Below, in pieces: positions 36,601 to 51,600 of a DNA stretch of 64,000 bases. Position numbers and translations under genes: made by a program. Position 1 is the stretch's first letter, and each line of letters starts with the position of its first letter. Source of the DNA: Kryptolebias marmoratus (taxonomy: Eukaryota; Chordata; Actinopteri; Cyprinodontiformes; Rivulidae); contig NC_051434.1 in assembly GCF_001649575.2 (NCBI RefSeq), positions 16,983,492 through 17,047,491 on the forward strand, in the 5' to 3' direction. The notes beneath the pieces are model-generated. The model searched no databases. It was not told the origin of the DNA and was given only the letters and a program-made list of their open reading frames with translations.

Positions 36601-39600
36601 CCTGCTTTTATTTATAGAGGGAGAAATTAAATTAATGAAAAAAAGTCTAATCTTCGCAGTTTGTAGAAGTATCTCCAGGCTTCTGCAATATTTAGGTGAT
36701 CGTTTCTACAGAGTTACGCGCTCCTTTAAGCCACGGTAGAACCGATACAGTAGTGCCATCATACTCCATAAGAATTCAAGAAGTCGGTTGGTGGTCACAT
36801 GGTTGCGAGCCTTTCACCTTTCAGCATCCACGAGACATTCGGATCAGAACTCCCAGGAAGCTCCTCCCTCCTCCTGCAGCGTTAAAACGGGTTTCTTCCT
36901 GCAGGCTTCTCAGCTTCTCTGTCCTTGTGCAGATTTTTGACTGAGACAGTACACGCCGTTTGGCATTTGCAAATATGGCGGTGCAGAATAATACTGAGCG
37001 AGCGAAGGGGACGTGTCCCTATGCTGCCCGGCCGAGGCGCACTTCCTCCCGGCCACCACAGCCGCTAAGAGCCGCCTGTGTCTCCTCGCCGTCTTTTTAA
37101 TCTCGTAGGTTTCTAAGTTTTGCTGGAACAGTCATAAAGACGGCTGTATTTTCTAACAGCCTCCAGCTGCTTCTCAGCAGAGCAGCAGAAGCAAAATGGC
37201 TCCATTAAAGCTCACCGGCTTTTAAGCATAAACAACTTCTGACCAATAACATGACAATCAGAGCAAACCTCTGTGAGAAACAGTTCGGACCTTGTGTCAC
37301 ATAGGGGCAAAGCTGCTACGAGAACAAAAATGACGCAATTTTCATCACGCAACCAAGTGACTGAGAGGCTTCGGGACTTCTTATGGAGGATGATGACAGC
37401 TTCACCCCCCCTCAATGGTGGACTTCTCCCGCCGAGGAGAAGTCCACCACTGAAGATCAAGCCAGTGACGAGAAAGGTTACAAGAACAATAAAATCCAGA
37501 GGAACCCCTGAAAAAAAATAAATGCCTCTTTCATTTTAACTTGTACAATTGTTCACTAGTTCACTAGAATTAGGATGAATGAAAAACAAAAACGCATTCT
37601 AGCACAAGAACCTTAATGCATCTGTGAAACACGGCAACGGTAGCGTCATGGTTTTCCAGAAGTTTCCACTATTCAGTTATCATTAAGTGCTGATGTCTGT
37701 GAAGACTGATCTAACACCGGAGGAGCTGACAAACACGTTGTAAAACTTTCCAACTCAGCTTTTTGTCGGACCTTTTCTACTGTTAGGACCTGGGTGAAAG
37801 CTCAAACGGCGTTTTAGATCCGACATAAACTCAGGAATGTGGAGGACTCGGAGGGATCCGCAAACCCTCACCTGTGTCGGTGGGCAGACGTGGAAGCGGA
37901 GGAGTCGCGGAAGCAGGAGCGAGTGATTAATACCGCAGAGTGAGTTTTTTTGCCCTCGCAGGTGGCCGACGGTAAAAATATCTCCACCCTCGAGGAGCGA
38001 GAGAGATCGGAGGGTGAAACAGGACAGCGAGGTGAAAGCTCTGTGTGTGTTTGGGGATGACTTAGGGGAAAGGAGGCAGGTGGAGGAGTTGTGGCTGGAA
38101 AATGGGAATTGATGAATGGGAAGAGACAGGGCAAGAAATGAGGGGAAAAAAATAAAAAATGAAATCGAATTCTTGAAAGTGAGCGAGTCTGGCTGCGAGC
38201 GGAAACCAATGTGTCTGTCTGCTGATCTGCTCACCTCCAGCTCTCATCAGGCCTCATTAACGCAGAATTAATTCTGCGCTACCACACACACACACACATG
38301 AATATGCAATGACACATTTAACAAGGTGGAAGATGTTTGTTTTTTTTAACCCATCCACCGAACACACACCCAGGAGCTCTCCTCAGCATTTAAAAAGCTT
38401 CATTATCCTCATGTTTTGTTTTTTTTTTAATATTCTTTGTGATTTGTTTATTCGCTGTTTGTTTCGAAGTGTCCCTGAGAAAGCAGAGTCTGGTAAAAGG
38501 AGAAGGCAGTTTTAGTTAATCCCAATCAGGACTGCCTGCGTTTGTGTCGATTCAACCACATCTCAGGACACCACCTGCTTCCCAGTCTCGCCAACAACAA
38601 ATATCAGGGAGCACCCCAAAAAAACCCTTTTAAAGATAATTTCACAGCTTCTATATTTGCCGTGTATTTTTATTTTTCCTCTCTCTCTCAAAGTCTCCGG
38701 GCCGTAATGCTGTCACAAGAGGGTAAAGAGCAAATAAAGCATCAACTTTTTGTTTCAAAGGCCACGTCAAAAACCAAGTTTTTTTTTAGGATTTGGAGTT
38801 TTTGAGTCAGTTTCTTCCTGGGTTTGAATTTCATGTTTGAGATCTCTGTGGTTAGTTTGTTCTTGTAGTTCAGTCTGGTTCCACGGTTCTTGTTTCTGTG
38901 TGATCGGTTTTCTCACGTGTTCCTCTGTGCTGTACGGTGGCCCTGAAGTGCAAACCACTTTGGGTGGGGGGGTGTTAGGGTTAGACACTGAACCCCTCAT
39001 TGCCTCTGATGTGCCTCATCGGTGTATAAATGGAGTTTAAAGCACTGATTAAACTCTATAGGATGATTTATTCAGATTAGCTTTGTAGAGGTGTAGTAGA
39101 AGTGCTATGTGGATGGGTAAACAAGGGAACAGATTGTTGTGAAGCGCTCTGATTGGCTAGAAAGGCGCTACATAAAGTACAGTCCAGTTACCATTGGGCA
39201 GAAGGGGCCCTGGGATTATGGGGATATGAGCACGAGCTTCCCAACAATCTCTGTTGGCTCTGTTTGAAGAGTTAACACAAAAGGTAAGTTTCTCTGGTTT
39301 TCTAACACCTTTTCTAAGTAACTCACAGGACTCTTGTTCAGGTTCAAACAAGTCAATTAGGTATAAATTGCTTCCCAGCCGATTAGATACGCTGGAAGAA
39401 TCTCACACCTCAGCGTCAGACGCCTGGTTATAAACTCGTCACTCGTTAGCCATCGGAGTGATTGATAACACCGGATCCTTTATGCCATCGGGAAGTGGAA
39501 AGTGTAACTTGAACCACGACACGTTCGGCCGTCAGTTGAATCAAAACCCCTTTTTCGTGGCAGACATTTTGATTTGTCATGGTAACAAAGGCTCACCTCT

Positions 39601-42600
39601 GTTAAGTGCTCCAGACTAGCAGTCATAATAAGTCCTTTTTTTTTTTTTGGAAGCAGACATTTTAACTTGTCAAAATAGCAGTAAAAGCACAGCTGCAATT
39701 CAAAGCATCAAAATGACAAGATTTTTTTTTTTTCCCCAGAGAGTAGAATGACTGACCTGTGAATTGTGCAGTTTTGCCAACTGTAATGGCTTACTGGGAC
39801 AGTTAATGGACCTGATTCATTGTTAACAACATTTGCCTCATTAGTGCCTATCCTCCTGTGACAAGTCAACATGTCTGCCGTGAAAAGGGTCAGAAACGGG
39901 ACCTGCACAAAGTGGAATGCATCATTAATACGTTTGTACTTTTGACACGGACTCCATTTGTCCATCTGTTCTGCTGCGAGTCAAACTCTCTCCCAGCTGG
40001 TTTCGGTTCGGAAGTGGAGAAAAGCCTCGACGGGTCGTCAGTTCAGAACAGAGCTAACGCAGAGAGACAAAGGCACGGCCATCTTTTTACATCTCCTGAC
40101 TACGGGAGCACACTTAGTCAACAACTGACCAACACGATGCCTGATTTCTGCTAATGAAATCCACTGAAAGGTGAATTTAAATGGATTTCGACAAACGCTT
40201 TTGTGGCTTAGACAGGATTTCTAGCGCCTTCGGTGTGGCATCCAGTGACAACAGATGCAAAGCGACAGCAGAGCTTAAACTGGATCGATGCTGCTAATGA
40301 CACGGGGGAGGAAATGTTAGCGAAAGACGTCCAAATCACAGGTCCTCTGAGCTTTTTGGTGAAAGTCTTCCAAAGGAAAGCTTCGTCAAAGTTACAGCTT
40401 TGTGGTTTTTGAGGCCTTTGACAGCCCAGTCTGGACTAAACTGGATTGTTTTATTTTTCTGAGTTTTTTAAAAAGAAATAATCTTCTCATTCAATTCTAA
40501 CAATGACGCTGAATTACCCGTGCCCCGTTTCTTGGGGGCAAAAGCGCCCAAATTAACGACATTTCAAAATACAGGAAAAGAGCAGAGAGCAAAAGAGCTC
40601 TGGAGTCCACGCAAAGTGAGGTTTTAAAATGTAAAGAAACAACTTTGTTTGCATGTGGATGAGAAGCGCAGAGACAGCATCTAATTTCAGTTTTAAAAGT
40701 TAAAACATCTGGCCAGACGAGCACAATCTACATGAAAAATAACTGTACGTGGATAGTGCGCCAAACATCCGAGTTTAGCAACAATCTGATATGCCTGGAC
40801 GACGTTCCGGCCGTACCTGGTCCCACGGACTGACTCTGCCTCCCGAGAACATGAACAGGTAACCCATGGTGACCAGGCAGGCCCATATCAGCAGGGAGAA
40901 GAGACGCAGCAGCCGCTTGAAGACGGACTCGATGCAGACGAGGATGAAGATGGACAGGAAGAGGAAGAGAGCCGTGGGCACCGCAATCAGGAACGTCAAG
41001 TGGTCCTCCGTGTTCTGAAGACAGAAAGAAACCCAAAAATATTAATGGTTTCTACCCTTTTTTTACGTTGTAAACAGGAGAATTAACATTTTCTTGAGTT
41101 TGCATCGATAAATAAAAAAGAAAGGCAATCTGAGTGCTTGTTTCTCCATAAACTGCGAACCTCTAAACCCTTTTTTTTCCATGTTCCACTGAGGACTTCT
41201 TGCCTTTGAAAGTGACTACACAGTCCACACGCAAACAGACGACCAGACGGCGTACAGATCGCCGAGCAGACAGAGCCTGAAGAATGTGCTACTGCATCAC
41301 TTCCACACTCACACTGTCGGAGTCAGCGTTTAGTAGCCATCCACATACACACATTCTCTCTTTACCGTGGACCAGATACCTCACCCAACACTGCTCTTTG
41401 TCACGTCTACTTTTCAGGAAGTTGTAAACAACAAAAGATGTCCGCCTTAAGTTTCTCCACCTGGCTCAGGTCTTATATATTCCTGCTTCAGACAGCCGTT
41501 CAAATGACTCTTGTTCCTTTTAAACCCCTTGGCATAGACCGGTTTTTGGTTTCAAGATATATTATATAAATATATATATACATAATAAAAAGTCACAGTG
41601 TCAAAAACACTACATTAGCCCCTCCCCCACTTGCTGTCAGTCAGATGTATTTAGGATATTCCTCTGAACGCAGTGGGCTGACCTAAAAGAAAGCTTAAAA
41701 AGCAATAAATGAAGTGAGCAATAAAACCAATGAAAGATAGACGAGTTATAGAAATAGAGAACAGAAACCCCTTGATCACGGTTTGGCGCCACAGTCGATG
41801 GCTGTGGGGACGTAACTATTTTTGAGTTAGTTTGTTCCGTAACGTCTGCCCGATGGCGGCAGCTCAAACAGTTTCTAACCGGGTTGCGATGGGTCACACG
41901 AAATCCTTTGAGCTCTCCTAACGCAGCGGGAACGTTGAAGCTCTTCCAGTGAGGGGAGAGGACTATCTTCTGGGTGTCTTCTATGACCCCCTTTTTTTAA
42001 AATCTGTGCCACTGTGCAGCTGGAGAACCACACCGCCCAGGCAGTAAGTCCGAAGGTTCTCGACTGAGCAGCAGTTTTTGTGGGATGTTGTTTATCCTGT
42101 GAACCCTCAGGAAATAAAGTCTCTGCCGGACCTTCTTCACCAGCCCGGGTCAAATCCTCTGGGATGTGGACCCCCAGAGACCCTCGCCACACAGTCCCTG
42201 TGTGTAGGGACCGGTTGAATGTCTGAGTTCTTCCTCCCAAAGTCCACAATGACCGCTTAGCCTTTGTTGTGTTGAGGAGCAAGTTATTGTCACAGCACCA
42301 CCACAATTTAAGCCTTTTTTTTTAAGGTAACACTGTTGAGAAACAAACGTTTGCAACAAGCTACAAGAGTTAACGGGCCTGTCGGTGAAACGGACAGCCT
42401 GGCTGATCAACTAGCTAACATCAGATCGTCAGGCTCCCACTGTTACTAGAACAATAAGTACATTTCAGTCATTACTATAATTAAATAGTAATAACTGACT
42501 TTAGTTTATTCTATATTTTTGTGTAGGTCTTCCTTGTTTATATACATCTGTTTAAAAGGGAAAAAAAATCACAAGATCTGCTGGCAAATTAGTGTTTTAG

Positions 42601-45600
42601 ATAACACGGATTTAATTTTAACTCTAAGAAATGCAATTAAATTAAGATTCAGGCCTTGATCTTTAAAATATCTTTAACTAATGACAATAAACAGATTTAA
42701 AAGCTGTGCCATGAATCATATAAAACCTGACTCCCTCCTTAAATCGACATAGTTTTAAATGTATTTCTGTCACTCCTGCAGTTACCTTTTATTTGGTCAA
42801 ATGAACATTTTCAGCATTTCATTTTTTTTAAATCAAGAATAACAATGACTCTTTTTTTTTTCTTTTTTTTTAAAAATATTACCCTCTCACAGTTTGACAC
42901 TGAACCCGCTTTAGCTCAGTCTTAATGTGGTGATTCTGCAAAGTTCACTGAATTAAATGTAACACTTATTAATCCTTCAAAGAGGGGAATTAAGTACCTG
43001 CTCCACAATTATGCTAATCAAATGACAAGGGAAGGCAAGAAGGAACTTTAGATATTTTTTTCTTAACCTTCCTCTCAGATGTAGCAATCCTGCTGTGAGC
43101 TAAAACTGATTCATTAACTTGAATTGAACCCAAACAGTTTCTTTTTCTTTTTATTATTCTTATTATGTTTCCCTTGCCCATCAGAAACCAAATCAACAGC
43201 AGTACAGAAAGCTCTCTGCACCTTGGAGCTAAATGTGACCCCGAAGTGACTTTATTTTGAAATAATGAACTGTATTAAAAGTCGGGACATGACATTTTTA
43301 GATTTCGCAGCTTTGGCTGTTTGTTTTTGTGTGAAAATCTCACATTGTTGGAAGTGACGAAGTGCTTTCCGCTGACACAGAAAACCTGCGAACAAATCCA
43401 GTTAGAATCAGATCACATGGAGAGCACCAAATCTACCCTAATCGTGTTCCAGGGGGAAACTCAGGGAAACCGATGGGATTCGCCAGTCGTGCTCTGCAAC
43501 TTCGCTAAGTATTATAAGTAAAACAAGCCAATAACAGAGTATGTCATGTTTCCCAGTAAAGGCAGTAAGACTACTACGTGTACAGCTGACGGAAATAAAA
43601 ATAAACAATTTATTCTTTTACCACCTTTCACATGGGAGGCAGCCATATTGGATTTTGTGGTCATTGTTGGTCAGCTGATGACTAATCAAGTTGTGTTTTT
43701 TTAGTTCTGTGTAGATAATAGTGGTGGTGGAGTGGTTCTAGTAGTTCTAGGGTTATTCCATATGAAAGTCCAACTTCTAAGAGCAAAGTAAACACATAAA
43801 CAATACATCCCAGTACCACAACTCACTCCTGTTGTCACAGCTCTAGCAGGACAAGCTGAGTCTGGTCTTGTTACAATAAAGCATTTCTGGGTGATTCTAT
43901 AATTGGAGATACATTTGGCATTTTGAAAAATGAAGAAAAAAAAAATATATATTTCCAATTTTTTTTCAGGTGTTTTATAGAAAATATATTAACGTCTTAT
44001 AACTTGCTGTTTGTCAAACATTAGCTACATATTATTAATACTTTTTATTAGGAAGAATTTATACGATACAGTCCGATATGTCAACATAGACAATGTTTTG
44101 AAAAACACTTCATATTCTAACAAGCTAAATTCTCTTTATTTTATTGCATAAACTGTCCTAATATAACACTACTTCAAACTAAGGCATTTAATTTCAAAAT
44201 ACACGTAAAATATGGCAAAAATACTTAACTATTTACAGAATTGTTTTTGTAGAAGCCAACATTTCTTATTAAAACTCATTAAATACCAACAATTATTTTA
44301 AAAAGTAATTGCGCCTATAATACTTTAATACAGACAAAGTCAACCAACAATGTAAAGAATATTAAAAGCAACAATTTTGGGATTTTTTTGTGAAAACTTT
44401 TAATAAACGGAGTTGACCTTAGTAACAGAACTGACAGGACAATAACAATCTCTTAACATTTCATTGTAGTTGGATTTAAATAAAAAAAAAAAAAACAATA
44501 ATTCATTATTTCAAGTAAGAAAACAGTTTTAAAAAGCAATGAAGGAGCCATTAAACATTAAAGGACTTGTAATGGTCTAACTTTTGCTTGCTGTCATTCG
44601 GCTGATATTATCCCTATTTAAAAAAGCATGCACTCGTTCATGAAACTTTTGTTCTCTTAAAAATGTATTTATTTATTTCATACATTTACTAAATTGTACT
44701 CATTAACTTTTAAAATTACAACTCAATAGTTGCATGATGTTACTCTACCTTGGTAACAGAGTTTGACGGTAACAGAGTTGACAATTTCAAACATTTCTGT
44801 TAAAAACTCGACTTGCTAGTAAAAACTACTCTTGGTTTTAACGCTTTTTCTATTGAAACAATTTCTCAGAGAAGGGCAGACTTACCTCTGTGTGCTAGAG
44901 ATCCTATTAGTAAAAGGAAGTGACAGGATAATGATGGGAAGTGGACACAGGTGAGTGATTACAATTGTAGGCAGGTGGAGCTGTGGGTATGGCAGGAAAA
45001 CCAGAGACTGACTGAGGAGGAGTGAATGTGGCATGAAACACTGACACAGGGAACAAGAACCGAACTAAAACCAGGATAAACACAGGAACCAAATCAGACA
45101 AGGAACGAAACAATCAAAATGCAGAAAACACAATATGAACCCAAACCCTGGCAGAAAGAACCATACGGTGACAGAGTTGACAAAATATCCTCGGACACAT
45201 ATGACACAAGATCTTTTTAATTTATTTACTCTAATATTGTTGCATAATTGACTACTGAGGCGGGTTAGAAACAAACAACATTGACAGATTTCAAAAGAAA
45301 AATTTTGAAAAAAAAAAGTTTTTCCATCATATTTTAAGATGGTGGGAAAAAGCAGTGACCAACTCGGACACATTTAAATGTAATTATATCAATGTTATGA
45401 ATTGTGATGTATTATGATCCATACAAATAACCAAGAAATTATTAAGATTCAAAAAAATGAAAAAAAAAAATTATCAAAGCAGACCAAAAATATTTACCTT
45501 GGACACCAAATTTATCTCCAATTCTAGAATCACCCTTCTGTGAAATAATGGCCCTGCTCGACACAAATCCGTTATTGAGCAGCTCCACGTTGGTTTTAAA

Positions 45601-48600
45601 ACTTGAGCGCGGCCGAAGGCCAGCAGCTAGTAACAACAGGGACAGAGCGATAATGCATTTCATTTTTACTTGGAACTTGGAAATTCCAGTGACCGAACAA
45701 ACTGTTTTAAAACCTGGGTGGAAAAAAACTAGAATCAGACCATTTCCCTGTTTTTCCTGTACTATTTTTAGCCCCAGAAACATCCTTGGTAGTGTTACTA
45801 CAAACCGGATGGTGCTGGAAACCCACACAAAGGAGGCCGTAACCTCTACCGTCTCACAGCTGCTCAAAACCCAAACGCCAGCAAGAAGCTAATGAGAAAG
45901 ACGAATTTGGTTGCTTTATAAAAGCCGGTGTGCACATAAAGAATCCTCTCCGACTCTTTCGCTGCATTTCAGAAAGTGTAAATTAGGATGCAAACGGAGA
46001 ATCAAAGAGCGCACGGCCGCCGCACGCGCCGAGCGCTCCTTTGCCGACTTCACCTGGCGTCCAGACGCCCACGGAAAAACCATTTCAACTTATTCCAAGT
46101 CATGATTACGCCGACAGACCCCAGAGGCTAAAATTAGACGCACGCTGTGTGATTACATGCAGGTTTAGAAGCAAAATGGAAATTAGTCTCGCCATGGAAA
46201 ACGGGTTTGGAGCTGCAGATACAGAAGTATTTCATGCATCAGCTCCACGTAGCAGAGGCAGTATGAGTCAGAGTCTGGGAAGGTGATCCCTCGGGACGGA
46301 GCTTGTGACGCCGCCGCCGCAACCCCGCGCGGTGGGACCGGAGCCCGGATTGGACCCGAAACGAGAATGTCTTAGAAACAACGGAGGAACACTTCAGGGA
46401 TGAGAGCTGTCCTTTTTTCCCCCTCAAATCCTCACACTCTGAGTTTTCAGCTTTTCACCTATTTGTGGAAGCAAAAAAAAAAAAAGAAGCATCTGCATTT
46501 TACACATTTCTGATCGAGGCCCGTCTAAATCCGCTTAAACCCCCTCTGAAACCGTTTAAACGACACGGCGTCGAGGGAGGGGGTTGTGTCTGCCTGCTGT
46601 TTTGTGTTGCATTGTAACCCAGAACAATCGTTTCCTTTTTTTTTAAAGCCAGCCTGGGTTATCCAGTTTTTCTAGTGAGAGGAAAAAGGGAGGAGGGGGG
46701 AGATATAACTGGAGTCAAAGACGCAGCAAAACGAAATATTCGGTAGCAAACGGACAAAAAAAATACACGCCAAATTCATTAAGTCAGGAGTGAAACGGAG
46801 GGAGGCCGTTGTGACAGAATCACTTCCTGTGTTCGGTCCCTGCTGAATATTTATCGAGCCTGATGAGGCAGTGCTGGTGGCACGTTCCCCCCCCAATCTG
46901 TTCTCGGCCTTGTCGCGGAATTCATCAATAATCAACCGTCTTTTCCCTCCGTTCGCGGCGTGAACGCGTTCTACCCAAACAAGGCGAAAGCCAAAAATAA
47001 AAAATAATAAAAGCTTCCAGCGGAGATGGAAAAACATAAATTAGTTAGGGATTTATATATATATATATATATATAAATATACCGTGTGATTTCAAATGTT
47101 TTGTCGATATTTGAACCATACGGGACTTGAAAGGGGAACGGGTTGCGTTGATCTGCTGCTCGGTTCGGAAAGTTTACGGCTGTTTTGCGTCATCGATATG
47201 CCTGCTTGAGGAGTAATGGGGGAAAACGTGTCAAAAGTGCACACGGCCAGGGTTATTTTTAAGGTTTTCGTCGGTCATTGGCCGCTTTGCCACCATTTTT
47301 TCAGTCCAGTCCTTGCACCTGATCATTCTGCCGGAAATTATTTTGTTTGTAAGCACTCTCAATTTGACCTCAATGAATGACCCAGTGTTGTGTCAACATG
47401 ATAAAAGTAGAATCTCACTGGAGATGAGTCGGTGTGTTCGGGACCAAGTGACCAGCTAGCCACAGTTTTTAAAACTCAATGCCTTCCTGTCGTGTGGACA
47501 GCTCGCTAAATTATATTGTCTTTTGCAAAGAACCAAAGGTCATTTTTGTTTTTAGCAGCCTGTCAGATTTGTTAAAGATGGCACCACTGACAGGGATTAA
47601 ATGGTATTTTTTAACCGAGAAGTTTTTACGAAGAGTCTAACATGGGTAATACAACTTCTCAAGATTGGTGATTTGTTCTGATTTTGTTTTTCCTGTACTA
47701 TTATTGTTTTTAATTTCTATTATTTAAAAACCTAAAAACAGCCCCAGTGATGATTTACTGGGGCTAATATTATTAATAATAATATTATTATTAATAATCA
47801 GGAAGGATTGGGGGCCTACATCAAGGACAGGAGAGCATCGAACACTTACGACCCTAAACTCCATTTTTAATTATACCGAAGTAATTTGGGTAAAAGAAAA
47901 CAAACAAAAACAAAACAGGATTAAGCACTGAATCCTACTTTTAACCCTGGGCGTTGTTCTTCACAGAGAATTAGGGCCAAGGTGAAAAATTTTTTTTTTC
48001 GGAATTCTGACTTTTTGAGTTTTGAGAATTTCTTATTTTATCATTTTTTTACGTAACGCTTGAGTTTTATACATCTTCAAAAAAAAAAAATGCATGCAAC
48101 ACATTAACTCTGAAAACATTGGGAACCCGATTCGAAAACTACATTTAGTTTCAGTTGAGCCGAAATGTGTAAAAATGTTAGAAAACTTTGAGCAAGTTTT
48201 GCAACCTATAAAACCAACCTGCGACTTATTGGAGACGGAAAACCAAAACAACCAACTGTGACCATATTGGGACCAAGATATTTGCTGGAATGAAGGGCAA
48301 ATGTTGCAATTTTCTCAAATATCTGACGACTTGTCGTAAGTACCAACTCTGTGTTATTTCAGTGAAAAAGAGTATTTTTGTGCAACTTTGTGCCTCCGAG
48401 TACTTGCCAACCTTGGCAGCACGCGCCTCCCTTCAGGCTCAGAACCCGAGTTGGTTCTGGAATGTTTTCGTTTCGTGTCCCCGGCAGTAGTCGGGCGTTT
48501 GCGTGCGGACTGACGATCATTCCCAGTCGCCGGTGACGAGCTCCCGCCACGTCCCGGTAGTGAAACATCTGTCTCAGCCGGCACGTTGATGCTGCCCCCC

Positions 48601-51600
48601 CCCCTCCCCCCCTCCTCCTCCGGTAACAGCCAGCGATCCATCACCACAAAAACAGACTTTCTTTTTCTCGCGGCGCCGAATCTATCACACCGCTGACGAG
48701 CTGCGAACGAAATCTGAAAGGCAACAGACTGGAAAAATGGGGAAACAAAAAAAAAAATTGGTAGTAGGTAATCATAAACTGGCAGGAAACAAATTGAAAT
48801 TAGGAATGTCAGGTGTGTGTGTGNNNNNNNNNNNNNNNNNNNNNNNNNNNNNNNNNNNNNNACTACGGGGGTGGGTGGGAGGGTTGTTCTGTTCATTGAT
48901 TTCTAGAGTAGCTTTATCAGATGCAATATTCACCTCAATTACCTTGTCATATAAAGAAGACGTGCTCATTGCCATGCAACTGCTGGGAGTGCGCACACGC
49001 ACACACACACACACACACACACGCACACACATTTAGTACAACTTCAAGCACGAGCAAAAAGCAGATATTTTCCCTAAAAGTGTCAGACAAGGCGGAGAAG
49101 GATGTGACAGACTTCCTCAGACAAACTCGCCCAAACAACACACACGTTTAGGAGGAGTCTCCCTCCTTAAAAAAAAAAAACACGCTCGCCCACCCGTGGC
49201 CCGATCTGCGGCGAAAGATAAAAGCGCTGCTGACGCTTTTGTTCTGACGGAGCCAGAACCTTTTACAACAACATCCTCCACCGGCGGCCCGGCCCAGAAC
49301 CAGACTGGCCTAGTCGCCGGCACCAAACCCACACCCCTCCGTATTTATTCCTGCCATTCTTCTTCTCCCAGCAGTAATAAATCCACACGCCTCACTGAGT
49401 GGCCAATTCATCACTGCAGCCGGAGCCTGTCTGTTATTTAATAGGAACAAAGAGGGTAAAATTAGTCCACATACACTGAATCACAGCAAATTACTGAGGG
49501 AGGGGAGGATTGGAGCAAAAAAGGCCCAGAGGTGTGGGGGGAGGGGGGGTACTTAAATGAAATTAATGGCCTTACATTCCCTGAAGGATTGCATATCGCG
49601 CACTGCCAGAGTTTTAGACTAAAATCATTTCATGATGAAAGCTTGATAAAAAACACGCTCAGAGTATGTGTTGGCGATGACTCTCAGCTACTACCACGTC
49701 AAATTTGAGCGCAATATCTGAAAAATTGACTGAGTTGGAGCAATGTTTGCATTTTCTAACGTCAGCTGGCTGTGGCAGCCATCTTGACTTGGATTGGCTC
49801 TAAAGGTTAATCAGTTGTAGGTGTTCACCCAACAATTACTGTCTAAAAGTTTTATTCAAGTCCGTCCTGTGGTTCATAAGATATTTTGCTAACAGACAGA
49901 TGGCGTCGACTCCAGTAGCAGGTAACCAAAGTTTTAAACACAGATCTTGCGCGAGCAGAGAGCCTACAGAGTTGAAGTTAGGGATGACTCTCAGCTACTG
50001 CCACAACAAATTTCAGCTCAATATCCGTAAACTTAACGGCGTTGGAGCTTTTTTTTGTGTTTGCTAAGACCACCTTGCCGTGGCAGCCATCTTGAATTGC
50101 GCCGCCTCAGAAAGTCAATCAGCTGTAGACGCTCGTCCAGTGATTACGGCCTCAAAGTTGTTAAATCCGTTCTGCGTTTCATGGGATATGGAACAGGCGC
50201 AAAAAAAACAAAAAACATCACAGCTGAAAACCTCGGGATTAGTCCGCCGGCGCTCCTGCGGAGACCCCACCCACGTAGAGCCAAGCAGGAGTCGAACGGA
50301 TCGCCCCCGACGAATGGCAGCAAACGATCAATTTGAGGCGAGAACAACAGCCGAGCGCTCTGAGTGGGCCTCTCTTTTGTGCGCCCGAACAACACTTCAG
50401 GAACAATGGCTCGCGTTTGCGGTTAAGTGTTTGTCGCCCGACAACACTTTCCCCAGCCGACGAAAGTGGCCCCGACGCCCACACAGCTGTGAGCCGAGCT
50501 CTCGTCACATCCACTCTGCCGAGCGTGACACGTCGGCCGAGTCCCGTTCGACAGAAAAAACAAAACAAAACTCTTTGAACGGGCTGAAGAGTCATTCCAC
50601 CACCGGGACGTTTGTTGGCGGAGGATTAAAGCGGCGATGACGAAGTTTAGAGTTTCGAGAGATTCTAGGAAAGATCGGCCCTCGATGGCCAACCTTAGTC
50701 GGTGTTTACTGACAAGGACAAAGACCCCAAAACTGACAGACGCAGGAGCTCCACGTTCAGACCTCGTGCTCTGCTTTGTATCAGCAGCTCTTTGTTTCTT
50801 AGCGTTACTGCCACCGTATCTGAGTCCGTCACTTTCTGATGGCGCCACCCGCCGCGTTCTGACCTGTACAGGGCTCCGTGGAAGGAGAACCAAAGGAATC
50901 AGCTTCTAAAAACGCACTGAAAGAAAAAGCCAGACTGGAATTTGCCAAAAAGGATATTAATAAGAACCGAAGTTTCTTTTTGGGGACCACTTATAGTTGA
51001 CCAGATATAGTTGCTATTTTAAATTATTCTTATCATGGAAGGGCATGGGGCTCCGTTACTGCAAACGATGCAAGAGTCTGGTTCTTATTGCCTCTTCAGA
51101 GGTCTGACTTAGTCACCGTTTCTGTTCATGACTTTATGGACAGAATTTCTCGGTGCAGCCAGGGGGCAGAAGGGGCCCGGTTTGGTGGCCTCAGGATTCC
51201 ATCTCTCCTATTTGCAGATGATGTGGTCCTGTTGGCGTCATCCTGCTGTGATCTCCAGATCTCACTGGAGCAGTTTGCATTCGAGTGTGAAGCAGCTGAG
51301 ATGAGGATCAGCACCTCTAAATCTGAATCCACAGTCATCTGTCAGAAAAAAGTGGACTGCTTTCTCCATTTTGGGAATGAGGTGCTGCCTCAACTGCAAG
51401 GCAAAACTCTCTGTTTACTGGTCGGTCTACGTTTCTACTCTTACCCTTACCTATGGTCATAAACTCTGGGTAGTGACTGAAAAAATGAGACTGCAGATAC
51501 AGGTGCACTAAATGAGTTTTCTCTGCAGGGTAGCTGGACTCTCCCTTAGAGATAAGGTGAGAAGTTCTGTTATCTGGCAGGGACTTGAAGTAAAGTCGCT

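Larger units (their letters stand above)
30468..40816. other. adcy2 intron 2
   Basis: 10.3 kb intron. Recognisable content: LINE fragment at 31487-31570, gap at 32044-32103, TIR-bounded element at 33178-34536, dispersed-family fragment near 36070-36135, a decayed repeat tail at 38985-39195. The GC-richer block 35000-35600 and the remaining sequence gave no exon, RNA gene or known family by eye. Confidence 0.5.

Noticed and set aside
37610..37700. Further Tc1 fragment (gtgaaacacggcaacggtag)
   Set aside because: Resembles the VKHGGGSVMVW region of Tc1 transposase but only about 12 codons match, too little to annotate.
37755..38247. Overlapping minus-strand frames up to 159 codons
   Set aside because: Low-complexity Ser/Pro/Phe-rich translation of a purine-rich stretch; no splice-site or similarity support.
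43635..43660. Another member of the dispersed YY1-like family (ggcagccatattggattttg)
   Set aside because: Only the core resembles the family; none of the other landmarks are present around it.
48354..48896. 180-codon minus-strand open frame across a gap
   Set aside because: Spans the 38-N gap in a GT tract, so its length is artificial; no recognisable content.
50080..50640. 186-codon plus-strand open frame in intron 1
   Set aside because: Starts inside a copy of the dispersed repeat, has no recognisable motif, and competing long frames exist on both strands, as expected in GC-richer DNA.
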